Shown here: positions 52,390 through 61,219 of the stretch, piece after piece
Position numbering within the stretch: the first letter of the stretch is position 1
Layout: every line of letters begins with the position of its first letter
Assembly (NCBI GenBank): GCA_025454525.1
Contig: JALOOG010000009.1
Location: 1-63,058 of the forward strand
Reading direction: 5' to 3'
Length of the DNA stretch: 63,058 nucleotides
DNA from: Anaerolineae bacterium
GTDB taxonomy: Bacteria > Chloroflexota > Anaerolineae > Aggregatilineales > Phototrophicaceae
The notes under the pieces: model-generated
Databases searched by the model: none
Seen by the model: the letters and a program-made list of their open reading frames with translations, nothing else
What the model was told of the DNA's origin: nothing
Translations under genes and position numbers: made by a program

Positions 52390-53476
52390 AGCAGCTTCCT
52401 TTACCCACTTCGCTTTCGACTTCGATCCGACCTTGATGTAGTTCCATTAAGGCACGTACTAACGCTAAACCCGAACCAGAGCCTTGATTTTCGTAAATAT
52501 CGCGATCCACTTGGTAGAAAAATTCCCAGATCCTAGGGATTTCATGGGGTGGGATGCCACGCCCTTCATCACAGACGGAGATACAGATCGAATCATCGTG
52601 GGCTGTTGCACCCGCACGCACGATCTTGTCTTTGGGTGAAAATTTTAGCGCATTATCTAATAATTCCCGTATTGCCACACCGATTAACTCTTGATCTCCG
52701 ATGAAACTAGGGAGATTCGGCGCGATCTCAAACACCACATGCCGATTTTGACTCGATTCTTGGGGGACTTGATACAAAGCGGCCCGTAAGGCGGTATCGA
52801 GATCGTTGATCTCTTGTTTGCGCCAATCAAAAGTGCGTTGCATGTCTCCGGTTTCAAGTTCTACCAACAAGATAAAGTTTTCGATCAAGCGGCGTAACCG
52901 CTCGGCCCCGGCGTTGATCCCGCGTAAAAATTCTAAAAGGTCTTGGCCGTTCAAAGTGGCTTGATCAAAATCTTTGAGCATATCGGCATACGCGATCACC
53001 AAAGTGAGCGGAGTCCGTAACTCATGGTTTAAGATGGTCAAAATATTCCGTTTGAGTTCGGTGATCGCATCGGCCTGCACCTCATTGATCTTCTTGTGTC
53101 GCTGTAACTTGGCATCGATCGCGATCAACAGATCGTCTGCGTCAAACGGTTTGGTCAGATAGTCGTCTACCCCTAACACCTTACCCTGTTGGATGTCGGT
53201 TTTTTCGCCTTTGGCTGTTAGGAAGATAAACGGGATTTTGATCCAATGGTTCTGTAAACGCACGGCGCGTAAAAATTCCATGCCGTCCATGTGGGGCATC
53301 ATGATGTCTGAAACGATCAAATCTGGTGGGCGATCCCCTAGGGTCTTAAGAACTTCTAATCCTTGTCGTCCATTTTCGGCGGTCAGCACTTCGTAATTAT
53401 CAAGTTCAAGGATGTCCCGTAACCCGCCTAACAGGTTGGGATCGTCTTCCACGATTAACAATTTGGCTTTGTGCAT
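52367..53476 (-). CDS. Receiver-histidine kinase hybrid
   Basis: Cytoplasmic 369-residue protein with a receiver domain first (1-125; acidic pocket E10-D12, Asp57, Lys109 in TKPFD), then HisKA with His151 in LNHELRTPLTLV, and HATPase (DNALKFSPKD, CDEGRGIP, GSGSGLALVRALM). Like the kinase at 2185 it places the receiver before the kinase, so it may be controlled by phosphorylation from another kinase. ATG start. Convergent with the Fur-family gene. Confidence 0.9.
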   Translation of the reverse strand: MHKAKLLIVEDDPNLLGGLRDILELDNYEVLTAENGRQGLEVLKTLGDRPPDLIVSDIMMPHMDGMEFLRAVRLQNHWIKIPFIFLTAKGEKTDIQQGKVLGVDDYLTKPFDADDLLIAIDAKLQRHKKINEVQADAITELKRNILTILNHELRTPLTLVIAYADMLKDFDQATLNGQDLLEFLRGINAGAERLRRLIENFILLVELETGDMQRTFDWRKQEINDLDTALRAALYQVPQESSQNRHVVFEIAPNLPSFIGDQELIGVAIRELLDNALKFSPKDKIVRAGATAHDDSICISVCDEGRGIPPHEIPRIWEFFYQVDRDIYENQGSGSGLALVRALMELHQGRIEVESEVGKGSCFRLYFPL

Positions 53477-53546
53477 AGCGAACTCACTATTTTGACGGAT
53501 CTATACTTCTTATTTTAGGATCATTTCGCATTTCACGATAGCAATT

Positions 53547-54557
53547 TTAGAGAATGCTCATGTGTCGATGAATCGCGAACAGATCCGATAAGATCGCAAA
53601 ACCAGTTTGTGAACGGCCCGCGCCCGCTCCGATGAGTGTGACATCCCCCAGTAAATCGGTTGTATATTGGATCGCGTTGATTGCGTCGGGGACATTCGCC
53701 AACGGATGATCTAAAGGTAAACGCATCGGTTGCACGCTACCGCCTTCAGGAGTCCCTTCAGCGATCAATTTCCAACGTTCACCCGCTTCACGCGCCGCTT
53801 GAATATCGGCTTGCGTGAGTTGTGAGATCCCTTGTACATGCATCTGATCAAAGGTCAAAGAATGCCCGAATAACGCGGCCGTCAAAATGATCACCTTGCC
53901 AGCCGCATCCCACCCTTCGACATCGGCGGTCGGATCCGTCTCGGCATACCCTAATTCTTGGGCGCGGCGGAGGGCATCGGCGTATTCCATGCCGTTTTCC
54001 ATTTGGGTCAGGATGTAATTGGTCGTGCCGTTGAGAATCCCGCGGAAACGCTTGATCTCACACCCTTGTAATGCTTCTTGAGCCAAGCGGATCGAAGGCG
54101 TGCCGGCCATGACTGTTCCTTCAAAGTAGAGTTTACGGCCCACTTCTTCGGCGCGGTGTTTTAGCCCATGATAATCCAAAGCGATCGGCCCTTTGTTCAC
54201 CAAGACGGCGTGTAGACCGCTATTTAAGGCTGCATAAACGTAATCTAAAGCTGGTTGGGCGGTCATAAAATCAGAGGGACTCGCTTCGATCAAGACATCG
54301 GCATTACAAGTGGTGATCAAGGTGAGTGGATCAAGATCGCGTTGTAGGGTTGGAGTGGTGGGATATAAACGCAAGTTTTGACGGAATTGATAGACCAATT
54401 CGAGATCAAGCCCATTCGGATCCCATAATGTGCCACGCGAACGGGTGATGACGGCCACCAATTGCGGTTGTAAAACGGCCAATTCGCTTGATTTATCGCG
54501 CAAAATTTGTAAGAAACCTTGACCCACATTGCCTAAGCCGATAAGTGCTAATTTCAT
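53547..54557 (-). CDS. hom: Homoserine dehydrogenase
   Basis: Reduces aspartate semialdehyde to homoserine on the way to threonine and methionine. A 336-residue protein with Rossmann motif GLGNVGQGFL near the N-terminus and the family signature GILNGTTNYIL, then GYAETDPTADVEGWDAAGK, with the catalytic Lys in the latter. No C-terminal ACT domain, so it is probably not directly threonine-inhibited. The ATG at 54557 has AAAGGATC upstream, preferred to the frame start at 54593. Confidence 0.93.
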   Translation of the reverse strand: MKLALIGLGNVGQGFLQILRDKSSELAVLQPQLVAVITRSRGTLWDPNGLDLELVYQFRQNLRLYPTTPTLQRDLDPLTLITTCNADVLIEASPSDFMTAQPALDYVYAALNSGLHAVLVNKGPIALDYHGLKHRAEEVGRKLYFEGTVMAGTPSIRLAQEALQGCEIKRFRGILNGTTNYILTQMENGMEYADALRRAQELGYAETDPTADVEGWDAAGKVIILTAALFGHSLTFDQMHVQGISQLTQADIQAAREAGERWKLIAEGTPEGGSVQPMRLPLDHPLANVPDAINAIQYTTDLLGDVTLIGAGAGRSQTGFAILSDLFAIHRHMSIL

Positions 54558-54629
54558 AATCCGATCCTTTATGCCATTCGGTAAAATTGCCACATTGCGA
54601 ACGTGTGAAAAATTTGTTAAATTAAAAGA

Positions 54630-54724
54630 GGTAAACCTTACCCTTGCCTTAAAAAATTTCCCAAAATTTTAATGATGATGTTTGTCTATTCAGAACATAA
54701 CTTTTTAAGGGTAAATGTTACAAA
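54630..54724. promoter_or_regulatory. GGTAA/TTACC inverted repeats in divergent region
   Basis: The AT-rich spacer between hom (minus) and the TPR genes (plus) contains GGTAA-ACC-TTACC (54630-54642) and TTACCCTT (54638-54645) inverted as AAGGGTAA (54717-54724). They could be operator sites for the divergent promoters. No clear -10/-35 could be assigned. Confidence 0.3.
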
Positions 54725-54754
54725 GTAATGCGATAAGGGTCAAGAGGTGTCTCC

Positions 54755-55705
54755 ATGGTAGATCACATTTCTGATGAGCAAGAGCCTACCGCCGAATTTG
54801 ATCAGGTGTGTTCAGACATCCGACGGCGTTGGGAAATTGGAGAATTGCCTTTTAATGATGCTTATCAAGCCTTGCAGGTCAAACATCAAGAAGCTGTTTC
54901 GGCGGGCCATTTGGCAAATCAAGCCCGCGCTTATAACTTGATGGGTTACTTACAGCACTATCGGGGTGATCTGAATGCAAGTATCCGCCATTATGAAGAA
55001 GCGCGGGCATTGTTTGAGCGGATCGGTAATTTGGGGCGGATCGCACATATGGATCTGAACAATGGCGAAAATTACCGTCTCAAAGGGGATTTTACACGCG
55101 CACGGCGGTTATACCGTTTTGCGTATGAGATCGCGGCTCAACAAGGGGATCGCCGGACGCAAGCATTCGCTAGTCTGAATGAAGGGTTGGTTTTAGTCAC
55201 CGTCGGGCAGTTTAAAAGCGCGTTGCGCGCCTTGCAAGAAGCTTTGGATCTGATGATGAGTTTGCCCCAAGATACTCAACGCCTTGATGCGGTGTTGAGT
55301 GAGATCCGGCACGCGATCGCCACGATCTACTTAGCCGAAGGAAACTATCTGCAAGCGTGGCAAGAGGCAAAATTAGCGCTTAAACATGCAGAAATTGAAC
55401 AAGAGCGTACCGCGATCGCTTTGGCCTATCGATTGATGGGGGAGATCATTACGCAAATTCAACCAGAGGACGCATCGTTTAGCGATCCTGATGACTATTT
55501 CCGGTTGTCATTAGAAACATTTCGCGGGGTGAATGCAGAGGCAGAAATGGCGCGCACGATGTTCGCACAAGCCCAAAGCCTTGCTCATCGCGGTAAAAAG
55601 ACGATCGCGGCGCGAAAATTGCAACAGGTGATGATTATGTTTACGCAATTGGGCATGGTGGATGATGCAGCTAAAGCGGCCGAAGCCCAACTTTCTGTCC
55701 TATAA
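54755..55705 (+). CDS. TPR-repeat protein, first of tandem pair
   Basis: A 316-residue all-helical protein with about five TPR units: YNLMGYLQHYRGDLNASIRHYEEA, LNNGENYRLKGDFTRARRLYRFAYE, LNEGLVLVTVGQFKSALRALQEAL and IATIYLAEGNYLQAWQEAKLAL. The C-terminal QSLAHRGKKTIAARKLQQVMIMF block is shared almost word for word with the next gene. GAGGTG precedes the ATG. Probably a protein-interaction scaffold in the cytoplasm; there is no effector domain. Confidence 0.85.
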   Translation: MVDHISDEQEPTAEFDQVCSDIRRRWEIGELPFNDAYQALQVKHQEAVSAGHLANQARAYNLMGYLQHYRGDLNASIRHYEEARALFERIGNLGRIAHMDLNNGENYRLKGDFTRARRLYRFAYEIAAQQGDRRTQAFASLNEGLVLVTVGQFKSALRALQEALDLMMSLPQDTQRLDAVLSEIRHAIATIYLAEGNYLQAWQEAKLALKHAEIEQERTAIALAYRLMGEIITQIQPEDASFSDPDDYFRLSLETFRGVNAEAEMARTMFAQAQSLAHRGKKTIAARKLQQVMIMFTQLGMVDDAAKAAEAQLSVL

Positions 55706-55729
55706 ATAATATGAAATGGATCTCATGAA

Positions 55730-56701
55730 ATGACGACGACAGAAGTTCCAATTTCACAAATTGACCCGCAATTGCGGCAGACGACCTCTGAACTCTTGCA
55801 TCGCTGGGAAAAAGGCACGCTCTCTTATCAAGAGATCCTTGAGCAGATGACCTTATTAAAACGGCAAGCGATCGCCGATAAACGGCCGTCAGATGAGGGA
55901 CACATCGAAAGCCGTTTAGGGGTGATGCAAGGGTATCGCGGCAATTATGACGCAAGTATTGAACACTTTGAACGCGCCCGGGAATTGTATTTGCAGGCCG
56001 GCAACCGCTTAGAAGTCGTCGGGACGATTCTGAATATCGGCGAAAATTATCGCTTAAAGGGCAATTATGCCCGCGCTCGGCAATGTTTTCAGGCCAGTTA
56101 TGAGGCTGGTGTGGCGATCGCCGATGTGTCGAGTCAGATCATTTCACGCTCCAATGAGGCGCAAGTGTTGATCAGTTTGGAGCGATATGAACAGGCCGAA
56201 ACGATGCTCCTAGAATGTTTGGCACGATCGGATGAACCGTGGCGGAATGAGCCGATCGATCATGGACGTGGACGCAAGGCGCATCTGTGTGAGATGTTAC
56301 ATGGCCTCGCGCAAATTTATTTAGCGCTTAAACAACCCGGCCTTGCGTGGGAACATGCGAAACGCGCTTTAGCGGTCGCCCATGAATTGAACATCCAATT
56401 ACGTCTCGGTTACGCGAATCGGATCATCGGCATGGTGTTAACCCAGTTGGGGAATCGCGATGAGGAAGGCTTTGATAAAGAACCAGATGTTTACTTCCAA
56501 GCGGCGATTCAGGCTTTCCGGTCAATTAAAGCGGATGGTGAGATCGCTAAAACCCTGTATGAACAGGGCCTTAGCTTAGGAAAACGGGGTAAAAAACAGC
56601 TTGGGGCGCGCAAATTGCAACAAGCGATGTTGATCTTTAGCAAATTGGGCAATGTTTCGGATGCTGCGAAAGCTGCGAAAGAACAATTGGCACTACTCTA
56701 G
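55730..56701 (+). CDS. TPR-repeat protein, second of tandem pair
   Basis: A 323-residue paralogue of the preceding protein, aligning end to end (LLHRWEKGTLSYQEILEQM with IRRRWEIGELPFNDAYQAL; LGKRGKKQLGARKLQQAMLIF with the matching block). About five TPR units. Both genes share a transcript with a 24-base gap and end at the terminator at 56741. The two copies may form a heterodimer or serve different partners. Confidence 0.85.
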   Translation: MTTTEVPISQIDPQLRQTTSELLHRWEKGTLSYQEILEQMTLLKRQAIADKRPSDEGHIESRLGVMQGYRGNYDASIEHFERARELYLQAGNRLEVVGTILNIGENYRLKGNYARARQCFQASYEAGVAIADVSSQIISRSNEAQVLISLERYEQAETMLLECLARSDEPWRNEPIDHGRGRKAHLCEMLHGLAQIYLALKQPGLAWEHAKRALAVAHELNIQLRLGYANRIIGMVLTQLGNRDEEGFDKEPDVYFQAAIQAFRSIKADGEIAKTLYEQGLSLGKRGKKQLGARKLQQAMLIFSKLGNVSDAAKAAKEQLALL

Positions 56702-56728
56702 ACACAATTGAGACTTGGTGTGTACAAT
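56699..56728 (+). promoter_or_regulatory. Promoter of the sugar-dehydrogenase-like gene
   Basis: TAGACA (56699-56704, overlapping the TPR stop), an 18-base spacer and TACAAT (56723-56728). Transcription would begin just before the hairpin at 56741. Confidence 0.5.
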
Positions 56729-56740
56729 GCGGCATCGTCG

Positions 56741-56766
56741 GGGCGAGGGATAAAAACCCCTTGCCC
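56741..56766 (+). terminator. Terminator of TPR operon, possible attenuator
   Basis: GGGCGAGGG (56741-56749) and CCCTTGCCC (56758-56766) pair with one G-U around an eight-base loop, followed by six T. It ends the TPR transcript, but also lies just after a candidate promoter and 22 bases before the next ATG, so it could attenuate that gene. Confidence 0.8.
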
Positions 56767-56793
56767 TTTTTTCATGTCTAGTGGTAAACATTT

Positions 56794-58284
56794 ATGACTT
56801 CAAAATTTCTGCTAGGGTTGTTGATCGGGGTGTTTGGAATGGTCGGGTGTGGTGGGCCTGCGCCCACCGCGCAAGCGCTCCAAGTCACTTTACCGCCGAT
56901 CGATCAAAATGCGCCGATCTATACCGATACACCAACTGTTACTCCGACGTTCACCCTCACGCCAACTTCAACTTTGACCGCCACAGCGACCGCGACTCCC
57001 ACTGTCACCGCCACTTTTACAGTGACCCGCACGCCGAGTCCACGCCCTACTCAAGGCCTGTGGACGCTAACGCCTCCCTCCGCGCAAGGCGCACCTCAAG
57101 ATGGTACGCCACTACCCGCGCCTTTAAGCGCTACCGAAGGGTGGAGTTGTATTGAATTTCCGTGCGAAGATGACATTAGAGGCTTTTTGGCTCGGATTCG
57201 TGTACCAGAAGGCTATGAAGTCAGCCATATAGGACAATTTCCCGCGCAACCGCTTCAGATCGCCTACGGGCCGGATGGGCGCTTGTATGCAACGGCGTGG
57301 ATCGATGGAACTCAATTGGGCGCGATCTTTGTGATGGATGATCAGGGGCGCGTCGAACGTTATCATGAAAAAACCTTCTATTCGCCGGTTGGCTTGGCCT
57401 TTCAGCCCGGTACGGATGTGCTGTATGTCAGTGGTCGTGTCACACCAGAAGCCGGCGGCGGGGTGTGGCGGATCACCTCAGAGGGTCGGGTCGAAAGCGT
57501 GATCGATGATTTACCCTGTTGCCTAGATGTGATCGGAAATCAACCCAATGGCCTGATCTTCGGACAAGACGGTTATCTGTATCTTGGGGTAGGGGCGTTG
57601 ACCGATCGCGCTGAACCCGCTGATCCACGACGACAACAATTCGCCGAATTGCTACCAAATGAGGCGGCGATCTTACGGATTCAACCCCATACAGGGGCGG
57701 TAGAAGTGTTTGCCAACGGGATTCGTAATCCGTATGATCTGGCGATAGATGCGACTGGAAGATTATACGTCACGGATAATGGGATCTTGGAAGGGCCGGG
57801 CGATCGGATCTTACAAGTGCGATCGGGCGGGCATTATGGTTTTCCCTATTGGCGCAATCGGGGTTGTGTCACTTGTCCGTTGACCAATTTCAGCATCGAT
57901 ATTCAATCGGATTGGTTGACCTTGCCGAATTACACTTTACCCCGTGGGATCGTGGTGTATACCGGACAACAATTCCCGTCAAGCGTGTTTAATCAAGTAT
58001 TTGTCGCATTTTGGAATGGCACACCCAACAGCCAACGAATCGTGCGGATTGATCCGCAAACCTTGCCCACAGATCCGGAAGCATTAGCGGTGTATATCCC
58101 TGAACCGTTCATGACCGGGTTGATCAGACCCACTGATTTAACTATCGCGCCGGATGGATCATTGGTGGTCGCTGATTTTATCTATGGGCATGTGTGGCAA
58201 GTGCGTTATATAGCGGGTGATGATAGGATCGCACCCACTCCGAACAACTCATTAGGGTTTGCGACGGCCACACCCCGTCCGTAA
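56794..58284 (+). CDS. Lipoprotein with sugar/sorbosone dehydrogenase-like propeller
   Basis: Exported lipoprotein of 496 residues with lipobox Cys19 (GMVGC), a Thr/Pro linker (about 45-100) and a six-bladed propeller (about 130-480) with the pattern of PQQ-type glucose/sorbosone dehydrogenases: IAYGPDGRLYATA, PVGLAFQPGTDVLYVSG, NGLIFGQDGYLYLGVG, GIRNPYDLAIDATGRLYVTDNG and DLTIAPDGSLVVADF. Whether PQQ is bound cannot be decided. Surface location likely. Has its own promoter and a hairpin terminator. Confidence 0.82.
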   Translation: MTSKFLLGLLIGVFGMVGCGGPAPTAQALQVTLPPIDQNAPIYTDTPTVTPTFTLTPTSTLTATATATPTVTATFTVTRTPSPRPTQGLWTLTPPSAQGAPQDGTPLPAPLSATEGWSCIEFPCEDDIRGFLARIRVPEGYEVSHIGQFPAQPLQIAYGPDGRLYATAWIDGTQLGAIFVMDDQGRVERYHEKTFYSPVGLAFQPGTDVLYVSGRVTPEAGGGVWRITSEGRVESVIDDLPCCLDVIGNQPNGLIFGQDGYLYLGVGALTDRAEPADPRRQQFAELLPNEAAILRIQPHTGAVEVFANGIRNPYDLAIDATGRLYVTDNGILEGPGDRILQVRSGGHYGFPYWRNRGCVTCPLTNFSIDIQSDWLTLPNYTLPRGIVVYTGQQFPSSVFNQVFVAFWNGTPNSQRIVRIDPQTLPTDPEALAVYIPEPFMTGLIRPTDLTIAPDGSLVVADFIYGHVWQVRYIAGDDRIAPTPNNSLGFATATPRP

Positions 58285-58295
58285 GGCGATCTAAA

Positions 58296-58318
58296 TGGGC
58301 GGAGAATGCCTCCGCCCA
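58296..58318. terminator. Hairpin between convergent genes
   Basis: TGGGCGGAG and CTCCGCCCA pair perfectly around a five-base loop, between stops at 58284 (plus) and 58327 (minus). Confidence 0.7.
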
Positions 58319-58326
58319 AGAATCAT

Positions 58327-59469
58327 CTACCAACCTTCAAAACTGAATAGACCTGCGATCACTTTTTCTTGATCTGCTTCCGTCAAATCATTGTAGAAGG
58401 GCAAACGCAACAGACGATCGCTAACATCCTCTGTGACTGGACAATCCCCCGTTTGACCGCCGTATTTGCGCCCCATATCCGACAGATGTAAGGGAAGATA
58501 GTGGAAAACGGTCAAAATGCCAAAGGATTTGAGATGTGCGATCAATTCTTGACGCACCTCTAACGACGGCAAAAGCATATAGTACATATGATAACTCTGC
58601 TCACAATCGGCGGGAATGGTGGGCAGTGTAACATTATGGGTTTGCGCCCATTCTGGGAGATGCGCTTGATAATAGTCCCAGATCCGTTGACGGCGCGCTT
58701 GAATGTCATCAATTGCTTCTAATTGCGCGTAAAGATAAGCCGCCAAAAGATCCGACGGGAGATAGCTTGAGCCAATATCCACCCAAGTATATTTATCCAC
58801 TTGACCGCGGAAAAAACGGCTACGATTTGTCCCTTTTTCCCGAATGATCTCAGCACGTTCGATGAAGGCCGAGTCATTGATCAATAGCGCGCCGCCTTCG
58901 CCACAAGTGACGTTTTTGGTCTCATGAAAGCTTTGAGTCGCCATGTGGCCGATCGTGCCAAGATAACGCCCCTTGTACTTGGAAAACAACCCGTGGGCGT
59001 TGTCTTCGATCACGACAATCCCGTGACGTTGCGCGATCGCGGTGATCGCATCCATGTCACAAGCGACTCCGGCATAATGAACTGGGACGATCGCCTTAGT
59101 GCGATCGGTGATCAACGCCTCAAGTTTGGTTTCATCTAGGTTGAGGGTATCTGGCCGGATGTCGCAAAAGACGGGTTTTGCGCCGCGCAAGACAAACGCA
59201 TTGATTGAGGTGACAAAAGTAAACGACGGGACGATCACCTCATCACCAGGTTGAATATCGGCTAAAATAGCGGACATTTCTAAGGCGTGGGTGCATGAGG
59301 TGGTCAATAGCGCTTTTTTGACCGCTAAAGCGGTTTCAAAAAACGTATGGCATTTTTTGGTAAATGCACCGTCACCGGAGATATGACCATTGGCAATCGC
59401 TTGCTGCATGTAACCGAGTTCTTGCCCCGTTGCATAGGGTTTATTGAAGGGAATCGAGAATTTAGTCAT
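58327..59469 (-). CDS. wecE: dTDP-4-amino-4,6-dideoxygalactose transaminase
   Basis: PLP enzyme of 380 residues that aminates dTDP-4-keto-6-deoxyglucose. It follows the WecE/RffA pattern closely: IPFNKPYATGQELGYMQ opening, SFHETKNVTCGEGGA with the PLP-binding Lys, GTNRSRFFRGQVDKYTWVD and LPSDLLAAYLYAQLEA. The ATG at 59469 overlaps the stop of the acetyltransferase gene by eight bases and gives the family's normal start; an upstream TTG-type start is unlikely. Works with the next two genes to make and transfer an acetamido-fucose-type sugar. Confidence 0.92.
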   Translation of the reverse strand: MTKFSIPFNKPYATGQELGYMQQAIANGHISGDGAFTKKCHTFFETALAVKKALLTTSCTHALEMSAILADIQPGDEVIVPSFTFVTSINAFVLRGAKPVFCDIRPDTLNLDETKLEALITDRTKAIVPVHYAGVACDMDAITAIAQRHGIVVIEDNAHGLFSKYKGRYLGTIGHMATQSFHETKNVTCGEGGALLINDSAFIERAEIIREKGTNRSRFFRGQVDKYTWVDIGSSYLPSDLLAAYLYAQLEAIDDIQARRQRIWDYYQAHLPEWAQTHNVTLPTIPADCEQSYHMYYMLLPSLEVRQELIAHLKSFGILTVFHYLPLHLSDMGRKYGGQTGDCPVTEDVSDRLLRLPFYNDLTEADQEKVIAGLFSFEGW

Positions 59470-60193
59470 AGCAATTTTTAAACCACCGATGATACCAGAA
59501 TGCGATTTCATGGATAAAAAAGCCGTTGCGTTGATAGAACTTCAACGCACCGAGATTTCGCCCTTGTGTCACGATGTTCACATGGGTTAATCCCTCATCG
59601 GAGAACCATTTCAAGGCGGTCTGTAATAGTGCTGACCCGATCGAATGTCCTCGCGCCGCCTCTGATACGCCGACGATGCCAATAGATCCCATTGTATTCC
59701 GTTTCGATCCGGTGATATAGCCCACAGGGAGTCCATTCAATTCATAGACGAACACAAAATCAGCGAAACCGCTACCGTCTACGCTCCGCTCTAACCAAGT
59801 TTGATAGAGTGCGTCACAGCGTTCACGGGCAAAACAGCGATCAAAATAAAAGCGCGAATCGCTGTAACTGGTACGGGCGATCGGGCGTAAATGGGCTAAA
59901 TCAGCCGGTTGAAAAAGCCGGACATTTTCAGCAGCTGTAAAGCTTTGATCGGTGATAGCGCGATGCACAGTGGTACGGGTATCGGTCAAACGGAAGTGAT
60001 GCGTTTCTGCCAGACGAACGGTGATCGGGTCAAAGGGATCGGCCAAAAAATAGAGACAATCGATCGCGTTCGCATGACACCAAGTTTCGACCTCTGCTAA
60101 CAACTCTGGTGTAAGTCGGGTGATGGTAGGAGGGATGCGGGCGATGCGGAGTCCAAAAAAATCCGAGTCCCAAGAGAGCAGTTCACTGATCAT
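59462..60193 (-). CDS. wecD: WecD-like sugar-nucleotide N-acetyltransferase
   Basis: GNAT-family enzyme of 243 residues. The opening LLSWDSDFFGLRIARI is the usual WecD-type lead, and the acetyl-CoA site is in VGVSEAARGHSIGSALLQTAL (about 173-193). Predicted to N-acetylate the amino sugar made by the adjacent transaminase, giving dTDP-Fuc4NAc or a related sugar. The eight-base overlap with wecE and four-base gap to the glycosyltransferase indicate one operon. Substrate is inferred from context. Confidence 0.78.
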   Translation of the reverse strand: MISELLSWDSDFFGLRIARIPPTITRLTPELLAEVETWCHANAIDCLYFLADPFDPITVRLAETHHFRLTDTRTTVHRAITDQSFTAAENVRLFQPADLAHLRPIARTSYSDSRFYFDRCFARERCDALYQTWLERSVDGSGFADFVFVYELNGLPVGYITGSKRNTMGSIGIVGVSEAARGHSIGSALLQTALKWFSDEGLTHVNIVTQGRNLGALKFYQRNGFFIHEIAFWYHRWFKNCYD

Positions 60194-60197
60194 AAAA

Positions 60198-61154
60198 TTA
60201 GACCTTGATTTCGGTTGTTTCGGGCTGATTCAATTCGCTACGGACGACATAAGCGGGTTTGTCCATCGTGCGGAAGTGCATCCGGGCGAGATATTCGCCG
60301 ATGATACCGATGATAAACAATTGTGTGCCGGAGAAGATCGCGATAATTGAGGCCAAAAATGGAAACCCGGCCACGCTACCGCCTTCGATCAGGTAACGTC
60401 CTAAGACGTAAATCAGCACGATGAGTCCGAATAAGGTCATCGCAAAGCCCAACATGCTGGCGATCTGAAGGGGAAGGGTGCTAAAGCCCGTGATCATGTT
60501 AAACGAATGTGTGATCAATTTCATTAAGGTGTAATTGGATGCGCCGAATTTGCGGACATCATGACGCACCGGGATCGCGGTAAAACGGGTTGTCCCCCAA
60601 GTAAGCAGCACATCAATGTTGACATACGGGCTATGATAAGCGCTAAACGCCTCACGTAAATGCGTGCGAAAGACTCGAAAGGCGCTAATGCTACGGGCGG
60701 TGTCTGCACCCATGGCGTTTTGTAAAACCAGCTTGGTCACTTGTGAGGCAAGGTTACGGAACAGGTTATGTTGCTCTTGGTATGGTCTGCCGTAGACCAC
60801 ATCGTAACCTTGATCTAAGGTCTCTAATAGCTTATGGATTTCCGAAGGCGGATGTTGTAAATCATCATCCATTGTGATGATCACCTCATATTGAGCGGCG
60901 CGAATCCCACACAAGAGCGCGCTGTGTTGCCCATAGTTTCGCATCATTTTAAAGGCATGAACCGTTTCGCGGTAATCAGCGGCAATACCTTCGATCACTT
61001 GCCAACTGTGATCACGGCCATCATCTTCAACAATGATGATCTCAAACTGATCGGCAAGGGTGGGGAGCGTATGATGCAGTTCTTCGACGAGCAACCGAAT
61101 GCTTTGCGCGCCATTGTAAACGGGAATTACGATCGAAAGAGCGTGCAAGGTCAA
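60198..61154 (-). CDS. Family 2 glycosyltransferase, polyprenyl-phosphate type
   Basis: A 318-residue membrane glycosyltransferase. GT-A domain (about 1-220): LSIVIPVYNGAQSI, IIIVEDDGRDHSW, and DDDLQHPP carrying the metal-binding DxD. Two membrane helices (about 235-258 and 270-292) form the C-terminus, as in ArnC/DPM1-like enzymes that move a sugar to polyprenyl phosphate. TTG start: 61154 is reported, but a second TTG at 61148 is better spaced from AAAGG. Upstream gene of the wecD-wecE operon. Confidence 0.88.
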   Translation of the reverse strand: MTLHALSIVIPVYNGAQSIRLLVEELHHTLPTLADQFEIIIVEDDGRDHSWQVIEGIAADYRETVHAFKMMRNYGQHSALLCGIRAAQYEVIITMDDDLQHPPSEIHKLLETLDQGYDVVYGRPYQEQHNLFRNLASQVTKLVLQNAMGADTARSISAFRVFRTHLREAFSAYHSPYVNIDVLLTWGTTRFTAIPVRHDVRKFGASNYTLMKLITHSFNMITGFSTLPLQIASMLGFAMTLFGLIVLIYVLGRYLIEGGSVAGFPFLASIIAIFSGTQLFIIGIIGEYLARMHFRTMDKPAYVVRSELNQPETTEIKV

Positions 61155-61170
61155 CCTTTAAGACTCATTT

Positions 61171-61204
61171 ATCAGGGATGACAACCTAGGTTGTCATCCC
61201 TGAT
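61171..61204 (-). terminator. Perfect 34-bp palindrome after GCS2-like gene
   Basis: Seventeen-base arms, ATCAGGGATGACAACCT and its exact complement, with no loop. It lies 15 bases after the stop at 61220 (minus) and 17 bases before the glycosyltransferase start. No T-run on the minus side. Terminator is most likely; an operator is possible. Confidence 0.55.
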
Positions 61205-61219
61205 TATACCAAAACGTGC

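Noticed and set aside
53547-54557. An aspartokinase fusion or ACT domain on homoserine dehydrogenase
   Set aside because: The 336-residue protein ends right after the catalytic domain and no extra domain is found in any frame.
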